Assembly (NCBI RefSeq): GCF_000330505.1
Contig: NW_004191777.1
Location: 444,556-458,295, forward strand
DNA length: 13,740 nucleotides
Direction of reading: 5' to 3'
From: Entamoeba invadens IP1
Lineage: Eukaryota > Evosea > Mastigamoebida > Endamoebidae
In this document: piece after piece, positions 5,254-13,353 of the stretch
Position numbering within the stretch: position 1 is the stretch's first letter
How the letters are laid out: each line of letters starts with the position of its first letter
Notes under the pieces: model-generated
The model's database searches: none
What the model was told of the DNA's origin: nothing
What the model saw: the letters and a program-made list of their open reading frames with translations, nothing else
Made by a program: the position numbers and the translations under genes

Positions 5254-8148
5254 ATGGACAACTTCGATGAATTTGGGAATTATTTAGGCCCAACCATCCC
5301 AAGTCACACATCGCCTTTACCTGATCAACCAAATGCAGAAAACCCGCCACCTCCTGAACATAACTCTCCCGACAAACCCAATCTTTGTTTAATGGAAGAA
5401 GATAATTCCGATGCTCTTCCCGATAACCAAATAGTTCTTCATGAGGACAAAGAGTATTATCACACCGCTGAAGACGTATATGGCGAAGACGTAGAGGTGT
5501 TGTTTAGAGATGAAGACGAACAGTCATTGGACACCCCAATTATACCACCGAAGAATAAAAAAGTGATCAAAAATGAATTTGACTCCATCCCACTGAGTAA
5601 CACCAACTTTGAGTATTTGAAGGAGTTGATGAAGAACACGTCGAAAATCAGAAACATTGCAATAGCAGGCGCTTTACACCATGGAAAGACTGAACTTGTT
5701 GATGTATTTTATCAGTACACGCACGAGAAACAAATTGACGTCGAGAAGATGACGCAACACTATTTAGATAACAGACTCGATGAACAGAAAATGAAGATCA
5801 GCCTTCAAACCAATTACATCACATTATGTCTGCCAACTACACGAAATGGTCATTTTGTAGTGAATATTGCAGACACTCCTGGTCACTGTGATTTCATTGA
5901 TGAAAGAGTGACATCCTTATCTTTAATGGACTCGTTGCTGTTAGTAGTCGATGTGAGTGAGGGGGTACTCCAAACAACACGAGACGTTATTAAAGAAGCC
6001 ATTTTGCACCACAAAGAAATAGTACTGGTGTTGAGTAAAATAGACAGACTTATTGTGGAGTTGAAACTCCCACCAGAAGATTTTTACTGTAAAGTGCGAG
6101 AGGTAGTCATCGATGTCAATTCTGAAATACGTGCATACGGTGGGGTACCCGTATCTCCAGAAGACAATTCCGTTGTTTTTGAATCTTCTGTGTTTGGCAT
6201 CTTCTTCACACTTCAGTCGTTTGCAGTCAAATACATCCCAAAAAAGTGCCAACCAACATTGGAACAGAAATTACGAGGAGCTATTCCATTCGACCCAAAG
6301 GTATTTGCAAAGAACTTGTGGGGCGACTTCGCATTCGACCACAAAACACACAAATTCACGAAACTCACTGAAAATTCAAAGAGAGCGTTTGTCGAGTTTG
6401 TCGCAGAACCCATTTACAAGCTGACTGTGTCGTGCATATCATTCGAAGGAAAACAACTCAAAGAGGCGTTAAGGAGATTTGGAGTGAAATTGGAAGGGGA
6501 CGAAAACAAGATGAATAACATGTCGATACTTCGAACAGCATTTTCTAAGTTTTTTGGTGAGTTGAATATGACAAGCATAGGAGATGTTTTGTTTGGGCTT
6601 CAAGACTCCACTATTGGTGGGAAACGTATTAATGATATCAAAAATTCGAGTATTAAAAGTGCTGTCGATGTGTGTTCCCCAGATGGAATTGTTGTTGCAA
6701 GTGTTTTGCGAATGACTCCCGACAAAACGTGTCACGAGAATTTGGGAATAGTCAGAGTGTGGAGTGGTGTTTTGAAGAAAGGGAAGTACACAATTCTCAA
6801 TGGTCAATTGTGCAATAATACGTTGGATAAGATGGAAGAAGACTCCCTACAATGTGACATCAATGAGGTTTCGATTAACATGGGGAGATACTTTGTGCCC
6901 AGCGAAATACCGTGTGGGTGTGTTTGTGTTGTACATGGCATCGAGAACAACGTCGAGAAGAGTGGGACAATATATGGTGATGGTACAACTGAAACAGAAG
7001 ATATTTGTCTCTATAAGTCGCCAATTCCAACAATGAAAATTGTTGTTGAACCACTGAACCCAGCTCAAACGCAATTGGTGCGGAAAGCTATTACACGAGC
7101 AGTCCAGTGCTACACGGGGAGTCAGGTCAAATGCGAAGAAAGTGGCGAGTTGAATATCATTGGATACGGTGAGATGTATTTGGACTGCCTACTACGTGAC
7201 ATTCGATTGATGTTTGGGGAGTTTGAAATGCGAGTGAGTGACCCAATGGTAGTATTTAGAGAGTCTATTAGTGTTCAGTCGCAGATGAGAAGCATCTCGA
7301 TGTCTGGAAACAAGAAAAACAAAATTGGAGTCATTGTTGAACCGCTTGACGAAAAGATATGTGACGGGATATCATCTGGTAACATTCACATGTGTGGCGA
7401 TCTTCCTAATATCCTTCGAAACAAGTTCAACGTTGATATTTTAGAGAGCAAGTCAGTCATGAGTATCTCTAATAATCCAAATATGCTCGAAAACGATGTT
7501 TTAGACCCAAATACTCGAAGTCAAGTGTACAAGGTATCGCAGTCATGTGGTATTGGATTTAATTGGGCAATGAAAACGGGGCCATTGTGTGAAGAGGAGA
7601 TGATGAATTGTAAAGTGAGAATCATTGAGGCAAGCTTGGAAGAGAATGCAGACCCACAGCAAATCATGCAAGCGATGAGAAAGGCTATATACGCCGGAAT
7701 AATATTGGCAAACCCAGTCTTACTCGAGCCGATTTACTCTGTTGAAATCTTGACGCCAGAAGTTGCTCGAAGTCGAATTGAAAAGAGTATACGAGAGAGA
7801 AGGGGGTTTGTGGATAGTGTCAAGGCAATAGATGGCACCCCGTTTATCGCGATGTATGCGTCGTTACCTTTGATGGACATGTTTGGGTTTGAAATTGATG
7901 TTCGTTTCTTCACGCGAGGACAGGCATTTGTTCAGTCTCGATTTGAGCGATGGGGTATTGTCCCTGGTGATCCTCTTGATAAAGAAATCAAGCCTCTCAA
8001 CTTACAACCAAACCCACAGCCTTATCTTGCACGAGAATTTATGATGAAAACACGAAGAAGAAAAGGTCTTACTGATGATGCTGACATTGAAAAATACTTT
8101 GACGGCGAAATGTTAGCAACGATGAATCAACTTAATTTCATCTTTTGA
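5254..8148 (+). CDS. SNU114: U5 snRNP GTPase Snu114 (EFTUD2/U5-116K family)
   Basis: The 964-residue protein belongs to the EF-2-related GTPase of the U5 snRNP, which controls Prp8 and Brr2 during spliceosome activation and disassembly in the nucleus. It starts with the family signature DEFGNYLGP and an acidic/Pro-rich N-terminal region (about 14-110). The GTPase domain follows, with P-loop GALHHGKT (139-146), G3 DTPGH (207-211) and a G4-position SKID (261-264), then the Snu114-typical RLIVELKLPPED. EF-2-like domains II-V follow. The C-terminus has DPLDK and AREFMMKTRRRKGL, diagnostic of Snu114 and not EF-2. Length is nearly that of the human protein (972). The expected EF-2 diphthamide context was not seen. 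G4 has Ser for the usual Asn, and switch I (177-186) lacks the usual Arg-Gly. The reading frame is uninterrupted and intronless. It converges with GRP94, 129 bases apart. The window's own introns are substrates of the machine this protein serves. Confidence 0.95.
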   Translation: MDNFDEFGNYLGPTIPSHTSPLPDQPNAENPPPPEHNSPDKPNLCLMEEDNSDALPDNQIVLHEDKEYYHTAEDVYGEDVEVLFRDEDEQSLDTPIIPPKNKKVIKNEFDSIPLSNTNFEYLKELMKNTSKIRNIAIAGALHHGKTELVDVFYQYTHEKQIDVEKMTQHYLDNRLDEQKMKISLQTNYITLCLPTTRNGHFVVNIADTPGHCDFIDERVTSLSLMDSLLLVVDVSEGVLQTTRDVIKEAILHHKEIVLVLSKIDRLIVELKLPPEDFYCKVREVVIDVNSEIRAYGGVPVSPEDNSVVFESSVFGIFFTLQSFAVKYIPKKCQPTLEQKLRGAIPFDPKVFAKNLWGDFAFDHKTHKFTKLTENSKRAFVEFVAEPIYKLTVSCISFEGKQLKEALRRFGVKLEGDENKMNNMSILRTAFSKFFGELNMTSIGDVLFGLQDSTIGGKRINDIKNSSIKSAVDVCSPDGIVVASVLRMTPDKTCHENLGIVRVWSGVLKKGKYTILNGQLCNNTLDKMEEDSLQCDINEVSINMGRYFVPSEIPCGCVCVVHGIENNVEKSGTIYGDGTTETEDICLYKSPIPTMKIVVEPLNPAQTQLVRKAITRAVQCYTGSQVKCEESGELNIIGYGEMYLDCLLRDIRLMFGEFEMRVSDPMVVFRESISVQSQMRSISMSGNKKNKIGVIVEPLDEKICDGISSGNIHMCGDLPNILRNKFNVDILESKSVMSISNNPNMLENDVLDPNTRSQVYKVSQSCGIGFNWAMKTGPLCEEEMMNCKVRIIEASLEENADPQQIMQAMRKAIYAGIILANPVLLEPIYSVEILTPEVARSRIEKSIRERRGFVDSVKAIDGTPFIAMYASLPLMDMFGFEIDVRFFTRGQAFVQSRFERWGIVPGDPLDKEIKPLNLQPNPQPYLAREFMMKTRRRKGLTDDADIEKYFDGEMLATMNQLNFIF

Positions 8149-8176
8149 TTGTCTTTTGTGTTTTTAGACTCGATTA

Positions 8177-8200
8177 ATTAATAGCATCTAGTCTATTAAT
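8177..8200. repeat. Perfect 8-bp inverted repeat between convergent genes
   Basis: ATTAATAG (8177-8184) and CTATTAAT (8193-8200) are exact inverted copies separated by CATCTAGT. It lies 28 bases after the Snu114 stop and 77 bases beyond the GRP94 stop. It would form a hairpin in either transcript, so it may be part of a shared 3'-end region. A/T-rich DNA makes chance palindromes common. Confidence 0.5.
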
Positions 8201-8277
8201 AGAATGGTTAATCAATAGTAAAAATAACTATAGTTGAATAGAATAACCCTAATAAACTTAAAAACGATTTAAAGGTA

Positions 8278-10440
8278 TTATAACTCAGTCTTCTTCTCTT
8301 CAGTCTTCACCTCTTCGTTCTTTTGTTCATTGATGATATCTTCGACACCTTCTGGTGCGGCTGGCTTAGTTTCAGTCTTCTCTTTTGGCTCGAGGGAGTT
8401 CAGTTCCTTCTGGACTAAAGATTGAATCCACATAGCGTATTCGTTTGAATTGGTGACTGGATATCCAGACTGAATCAAAGCAGTATTATACAACCCTTTA
8501 ACAAACAACTCAGCCTCTTCGTTCTTGTTGTCGACAATAAGCTCGTCGATCTTTCTGACGATGTCGTGCTCTGAGTTCAAGATCAAGACTCTCTTTGTTG
8601 TTTCGAATCCCAAATCCTTCTTATTCGCAGTGGCATGTGCTCTGATCAATTTCTCCATGTTGGCTGTTAATCCGTCCTTTCCAGACACAACAGCAGCAGC
8701 AATGTTGCCAAGGCTCTTTGAGATTTCGACCTTTGTGACTTCGGGGATCAAGTCGGTGATGAATGACTTCATCGAGTCAAATTCCTTGTCTTCTTTCTCA
8801 ACACCAAACCCTTCCTTTCCAAGATCAACAAGCGTCTTTCCTTCGTAAGTGTTAATACCTCTGCAGGCAGATTCGTCGACAGGCTCGGTCATATAAATGA
8901 CTTCGAAACCAGCAGCAACCGCACTCTTTCCAACTGGGGAGTTTTTAGCCTCTGCCAATGAGTCAGCACAGACGTAGTAGATGTCAGTTTGGTTATCTTT
9001 AAGTCTCTTGATGTAATCATCAAAGGACATCATCTCGTCTCCAGAGACTGATGAGTGGTATCTCAATAACTTAGCAATTCTTCCTCTATTTGGGACATCG
9101 GTGATAGCTCCGATCTTCATTTGAACGGAGTACTCTTTCATGAAATTGTTGAAAACGGTGACATTTGTCTCACTGAGGTCTTGAATCAACTGAAGAACCT
9201 TTCGAACGACTTTCCGTTTAATTCTGTCGATGTGTCTGTTCTCTTGGATCATTTCTCTTCCAACGTTCAATGGCAAATCATCTGAATCAATGACACCTCT
9301 AATGAAGTTCAAATACTCTGGAATGGTCTTATAGAAGTCACCTGAAACAAAGACTCTTCTGACGTAGAGTCTTAACATTTGCTTCATCTTCTCTTCATCT
9401 TTTGGCGCGAACGGATTGACTGCTTTCGATGGGATGAACAACAAAGCTCTGAAAACAGAGTCACCTTCAGTGTTGAAGTGGATCTTTGCTAATGGGTTTT
9501 CCTTTTCTTTGGTAAGAGCCTTATAGAAGTCGTTATATTCCTCTTCAGTGACATCAGTTCTCATCCAAATTGGTTTATTAGTATTGATAGCTTGCCACTC
9601 GGTATTATTCTTAGTGACAAACTTCATTTTCTTTTCCATTGTCTTCATTTCTTCTTCAATCAACTCTTCCTCTGTTTTTTCCTTCTCTCCAGCTTCGATC
9701 TTGGCTTTAGCCTTTTCAGTGGCTTCCTTTCTCATCGCATCGGTATCTTCAACCTCTTCCTCATGTTTCACAACAGTTTCCATTTGAATTGGGAACTGAA
9801 TGAACTCAGAGTATTTGGAAACTAACTCTTTCAAGACATTTTCATCCAAAAAGTACTTGTCTTTCAATTCAAGAATGATTCGAGTTCCTTGTGTCTCGAT
9901 TGGAGCCTCTTCTTCGGCCAAGTCTCTCACTAAGAACCCATCACCATTCGACTCCCAAGCATTAGTGTCTTGAGTACCAACTTTTCTCGATATCACAGTA
10001 ACGTTCTCTGCAACTAAATAAGACGAATAGAAACCCACACCAAACTGTCCAATGAGTGACTTATCATCGGCAGCTTCAAGTTTCTTTATAAAGTCGGCAG
10101 TACCAGACTTAGCAATAGTTCCCAAGTTAGTCTTAAGTTCTTCTCTGGTCATTCCAATACCATTGTCTTCGACAATAACTCTTCCTTTATCTGCGTCGAT
10201 GCTCACTCTTATTCTCAACGCCGTTGTATCAATATTCAGCTTTTTGTCAGTCAAAGCCAAAAACCTGACTTTGTCTAACGCATCAGCGGAGTTCGAGACC
10301 AACTCTCTAAGGAAAACCTCTTTGTTTGTGTAAAGACTGTGAATGATTAAGTTCATCAGTCTTGAGACCTCGACGTCGAAGGTCTGTTTCTCTTGGGCAA
10401 ATACGCCGAGTATGGCGACAAATGCAAGAAGGACAAGCAT
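8278..10440 (-). CDS. GRP94: ER Hsp90 chaperone (GRP94/endoplasmin)
   Basis: This 720-residue Hsp90 has a hydrophobic signal peptide (residues 1-15, likely cleaved after GVFA) and a C-terminal KTEL, a KDEL-type retrieval signal, so it should work in the ER lumen. There it would fold secreted and membrane proteins in an ATP-driven clamp cycle. The N-terminal ATPase domain shows FLRELVSN (E46, N50), EDNGIGM (D92) and GQFGVGF (131-137). The linker (about 226-275) is strongly charged. The middle domain carries LNVGREM with the conserved Arg (R395) that contacts ATP phosphate. The C-terminal dimer domain and an acidic tail follow. The cytosolic MEEVD end is absent. It is somewhat shorter than animal GRP94 (about 800), with a shorter pre-N region and linker. 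Several N-glycosylation sequons occur (for example N146-V-T). The ATG at 10440 is the one that gives the signal peptide. It is head to head with a PDI gene. Confidence 0.96.
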   Translation of the reverse strand: MLVLLAFVAILGVFAQEKQTFDVEVSRLMNLIIHSLYTNKEVFLRELVSNSADALDKVRFLALTDKKLNIDTTALRIRVSIDADKGRVIVEDNGIGMTREELKTNLGTIAKSGTADFIKKLEAADDKSLIGQFGVGFYSSYLVAENVTVISRKVGTQDTNAWESNGDGFLVRDLAEEEAPIETQGTRIILELKDKYFLDENVLKELVSKYSEFIQFPIQMETVVKHEEEVEDTDAMRKEATEKAKAKIEAGEKEKTEEELIEEEMKTMEKKMKFVTKNNTEWQAINTNKPIWMRTDVTEEEYNDFYKALTKEKENPLAKIHFNTEGDSVFRALLFIPSKAVNPFAPKDEEKMKQMLRLYVRRVFVSGDFYKTIPEYLNFIRGVIDSDDLPLNVGREMIQENRHIDRIKRKVVRKVLQLIQDLSETNVTVFNNFMKEYSVQMKIGAITDVPNRGRIAKLLRYHSSVSGDEMMSFDDYIKRLKDNQTDIYYVCADSLAEAKNSPVGKSAVAAGFEVIYMTEPVDESACRGINTYEGKTLVDLGKEGFGVEKEDKEFDSMKSFITDLIPEVTKVEISKSLGNIAAAVVSGKDGLTANMEKLIRAHATANKKDLGFETTKRVLILNSEHDIVRKIDELIVDNKNEEAELFVKGLYNTALIQSGYPVTNSNEYAMWIQSLVQKELNSLEPKEKTETKPAAPEGVEDIINEQKNEEVKTEEKKTEL

Positions 10441-10883
10441 TCTTATTTCAGTTCCCTTTCCAAGTTTTTAAGTGGTGTCACAGTGACACGTCACCACCTG
10501 TTGGCTTCTGATTGAACAACTGTGGGTTTGTTTATATTTATTTCTTTTCGTTTTCTTGTAGTGGGGAGTATTATTATTTTATTATAAATGATACTATTCA
10601 TTTCTTGACCAAAAGATATGTTCTGATCTTTAATCAATGGCAATAACTATTAATATACCATAATAAAACTTTATTAATATAGTTATTCTATTTTTAAGAA
10701 ACCATTTTTTCACAATGTGATTTTTGTTATTAGTTTTGTTATTATGTTATTTTGAACTATACTTTTATATATTAAATTACTAAAGAAATAAGGAGATTTA
10801 TAGTAAAAAAGGAGATGGGAAGAACTAACATTCTGGCTTAGAGAAATAAAGGTGAAAAGAATTCATTAAGATCTTCAAAATCA
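10441..10883. promoter_or_regulatory. Divergent promoter shared by GRP94 and PDI
   Basis: 443 bases separate the two start codons. On the GRP94 side, read on the minus strand, a TATA-like ACTTAAAAAC (about 10462-10471) and GGGAACTG (GAAC at 10454-10451) precede the ATG closely. On the PDI side, GAAC occurs at 10822-10825, a weak TATA-like GAAATAAAGG at 10842-10851, and AAAGAATTCA (about 10857-10864), close to the initiator consensus AAAAATTCA. These give a leader of about 20 bases before 10884. Another GAAC lies at 10514-10517. The centre (10560-10790) is AT-rich without other recognisable elements. Shared regulation is inferred from arrangement and function. Confidence 0.6.
10475..10494. promoter_or_regulatory. 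Palindromic cluster of GTCAC/GTGAC half-sites
   Basis: GTGTCAC-A-GTGACAC (10475-10489) is a perfect 7-base-arm palindrome around one base. A third half-site GTCAC follows at 10490-10494. On the minus strand the right part reads TGACGTGTCA, which contains TGACGTGT. This is close to the TGACGTG(G/A) element bound by ATF6/XBP1-type bZIP factors in animals. It lies 35-54 bases upstream of the GRP94 ATG, next to its TATA-like element. The palindrome is directly visible; binding by any factor is speculation. Confidence 0.45.
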
Positions 10884-12518
10884 ATGTTGCTCTTTGTCCT
10901 TCTTTTTGTGGCTTTATCACAAGCCGCAGCAGCAGCTTCGAAGGAAGCCCCCAAAGAAGTTCCCAAGGAAGAAGCAAAACAAGCTCCAGAAAGCATCAAA
11001 GACCTTCAATTTGAGATGTTTACATTGAACAACGAGTTCTATGGATCTTTCATAGACCACGAAGACACTGTTTTTGTGAAGTACTACGCGCCATGGTGTG
11101 GTCACTGTAAAGCACTTAAACCAATTTACGAGCAACTTGCAAAGGAGATGCACAACAAACTCAAATTTGCAGAAGTGAATTGCGAAGACTCGAAAGAAAT
11201 CTGCGAGAAGGAAGAGGTCCAGGGCTTCCCCACACTTATTCTCTTCAGAAAAGGAAGAGCCAAAAAGGTGTATGGCGGTGAGAGAAATTTGGAGGCGATG
11301 AAGAATTGGTTGGAGTCTGCTGCGATGCCCCCAGTAAAGGAATCCAACAAAGAAGAGATCGAAGAGCTTAAAAAGAAGGACTTACCTTTCTTGGTTGTCA
11401 GAAGTGAGGCAGACGACCCCATCAGAAAGAGACTTGAGGATATAGTTGATGAAATGGATTACATGCACTTCTATGCGTTGAACTCGGATATTGACAATTT
11501 TGAGATTGAGGTATTCAACGGTGATACAAAAGAAAGTTTTGTGTATGAAGCGCAGACCAACGCCACATTTGAAGAGAAGAAGTTTATGAATTGGGCTAAT
11601 ATCAAAACGTTCCCATTGTTCCATCAAGTTAATATGCCATTATTCAAAAGAATAGAGTCTATGGACGTCTACGCTTTATGGTACTTCTACCAAACTAGCA
11701 TTCCAAAAGTACACGAGGAAATGTTTAGAAAACTTGCAAAGAAGTACGAAGGATCATTTGTCTTCTTCTCGTTCAACAAAGTCATTTCGGAAGACCAAGT
11801 GAAATCCCTCCACCACACCGGGAATGTGTACCCTGCTATTTCTATTATCCACAAAAATAAGAGAAACATCTATGCTATGAATGAAGAGACTGAAATCACC
11901 GAGGAAAGTGTGACTAAGTATCTTGAAGATGTCTTGTCGGGGAATGAAAAACCAACGTACCACAAGAGCAAACCAATTCCAGAAGAAAAGCAAAAGGAAA
12001 TTTATAAGTTAACTGGAAATAACTTTGACGAGTTTATCGCAACAAAAGGAGTTGATAAATTGGTCATTTTCTGTGTCGAGAGAGTCGAGGTGTGCAAGTA
12101 TTTCTTGTCGACCCCACTTAAGAGAGTCTCGAAAAGATTGAGCACAGTTCCTTCATTTAAGGTCGCGTGGATTGACGCCTCCACTGATGACGTTGGACCT
12201 GAATGGAACTTGAATATCGTGCCAAAATTGTATTTGGTTTCTGAGAAGGATGGAGAGACTAAAACTCTTGAAATGACTGATATGCCAAGTGAAGAAAATA
12301 CTATGAAGTTTTTACATGAAAATGCTCTTTATAAGTTTGAAATGCCAGCACCACTCCCCGAAGAAAAGAAAGAAGAGAAAAAAGAAGAAAAGGAAGAAAG
12401 TGATACTGAAGAAGAGGAGGATGACGAAGAAGAAGAAGACGTTGATGAAGATGAAGATGCAGTTAACGACGAAGAAGTTCATACAGAAGAGAAAAAAGAA
12501 GAGAAAACTGAGTTATAA
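10884..12518 (+). CDS. PDI: Protein disulfide isomerase with one active site
   Basis: The 544-residue ER protein has a signal peptide (1-about 18) and a Lys/Pro/Glu-rich spacer (20-37). An active thioredoxin 'a' domain follows with WCGHC (C72-C75) and cis-Pro P116 in GFPT, then two redox-inactive thioredoxin-like domains (b about 155-255, b' about 258-355). The a'-like domain (about 372-488) keeps cis-Pro P447 but has RVEVC where WCGHC is expected, so only C404 survives. A long acidic tail (about 493-535), which may bind calcium, ends in KTEL for ER retrieval. PDIs form, break and shuffle disulfides in secretory proteins; this one should have one dithiol centre. It has length and a-b-b'-a' order like classical PDI but half its catalytic sites. 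A sequon (N226-A-T) may be glycosylated. It is divergent from GRP94, an ER partner. The purine-rich tail codons (12350-12510) are low complexity. The ATG gives the signal peptide. Confidence 0.95.
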   Translation: MLLFVLLFVALSQAAAAASKEAPKEVPKEEAKQAPESIKDLQFEMFTLNNEFYGSFIDHEDTVFVKYYAPWCGHCKALKPIYEQLAKEMHNKLKFAEVNCEDSKEICEKEEVQGFPTLILFRKGRAKKVYGGERNLEAMKNWLESAAMPPVKESNKEEIEELKKKDLPFLVVRSEADDPIRKRLEDIVDEMDYMHFYALNSDIDNFEIEVFNGDTKESFVYEAQTNATFEEKKFMNWANIKTFPLFHQVNMPLFKRIESMDVYALWYFYQTSIPKVHEEMFRKLAKKYEGSFVFFSFNKVISEDQVKSLHHTGNVYPAISIIHKNKRNIYAMNEETEITEESVTKYLEDVLSGNEKPTYHKSKPIPEEKQKEIYKLTGNNFDEFIATKGVDKLVIFCVERVEVCKYFLSTPLKRVSKRLSTVPSFKVAWIDASTDDVGPEWNLNIVPKLYLVSEKDGETKTLEMTDMPSEENTMKFLHENALYKFEMPAPLPEEKKEEKKEEKEESDTEEEEDDEEEEDVDEDEDAVNDEEVHTEEKKEEKTEL

Positions 12519-12752
12519 ACATAATTCATTTGACTTTTTTATTAACACTTTAAATAACATTGAACAAAATTCAAGTGGTCTAAAAATCGGGGAAATATCG
12601 AGTTTATTAAATAAATTTCCGTTTTTTTAGAGTTTTTTTTATTTGCATAAACAATACACAAGCCAAAAAAAGGAAAATAATCAAAAATTCGATTAATATC
12701 CCTGTAAAAACAGGTCAAAACAAAAATAAGGGCGTTATTTTAAGTGTTAAGT

Positions 12753-12767
12753 ATAGTATTATACTAT
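12753..12767. repeat. 15-base palindrome, copy 1
   Basis: ATAGTAT-T-ATACTAT is a perfect inverted repeat around one base. The identical 15 bases recur at 13339-13353 in the same intergenic region. Function is unknown; it could be a protein-binding site or an AT-rich coincidence. Confidence 0.5.
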
Positions 12768-13338
12768 TCATTTTTATACTTAAATTAATAATTATATTAT
12801 CTAAAAAATTTACTTTCCTTATTAACATTTTAAAACTATTATTACTATAACTATTTTTCTATACTCAAACCATTTTCAAATCATCAAAAAAATTACTATA
12901 AATTTGTTATATATTATAGTAAAATTACCAATATTATTCAATTTAATTTTTTTTATAATGATATATAATAATAATTATTAACTAAATCAATACGATAATT
13001 TATTTTTCAATAATTTGCCTAAAAAAAAGTCTATTTATATAATAATAATTAAAATAAAAATGGGTATGTAAAAATAAAATAGAACGGACAAATTTAACAA
13101 AAAATTTTAAATTATTTAATATCTAGTTTATATATAGATATTTTAATCATTAATTATTATTTTTTATGGTTAGAGAAAAAAAAAACAAAAAAATATTAAA
13201 AATGATGAAATAAAAAATAAAAAAAATATTTTGAGTCGACTAAAAAAGCAAAAAAATTCAATCTGTTTTTTTAACTTGGAATTCTTGGGTATTTTTGTTT
13301 TCCATTTGTTAAAAGATATTAGAGATATACTAAAATAA

Positions 13339-13353
13339 ATAGTATTATACTAT
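13339..13353. repeat. 15-base palindrome, copy 2
   Basis: Exact second copy of the palindrome at 12753-12767, 586 bases downstream and about 255 bases upstream of the next start codon. The flanks are not conserved, so it is not part of a longer duplication. Confidence 0.5.

Noticed and set aside
5254..8148. Assignment as translation elongation factor 2
   Set aside because: The DEFGNYLGP start, the RLIVELKLPPED segment after G4 and the MKTRRRKGL C-terminus are Snu114 signatures.
8525..8848. Plus-strand frames inside GRP94 (also 9548-9825 and 10052-10333)
   Set aside because: They are antisense shadows of a secure Hsp90 coding sequence, are Ser/Phe-rich, and have no promoter elements of their own.
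10526..10561. GTTTGT...TTGTAG stretch resembling an intron in the GRP94/PDI spacer
   Set aside because: At 36 bases it is shorter than expected for Entamoeba introns, it lies over 300 bases from the PDI start with no exon to join, and a closer initiator-like site exists for PDI.
12316..12630. Lys-rich 104-codon frame overlapping the PDI tail
   Set aside because: It is a frame-shifted reading of the acidic Glu/Lys tail codons, a typical purine-repeat artefact.
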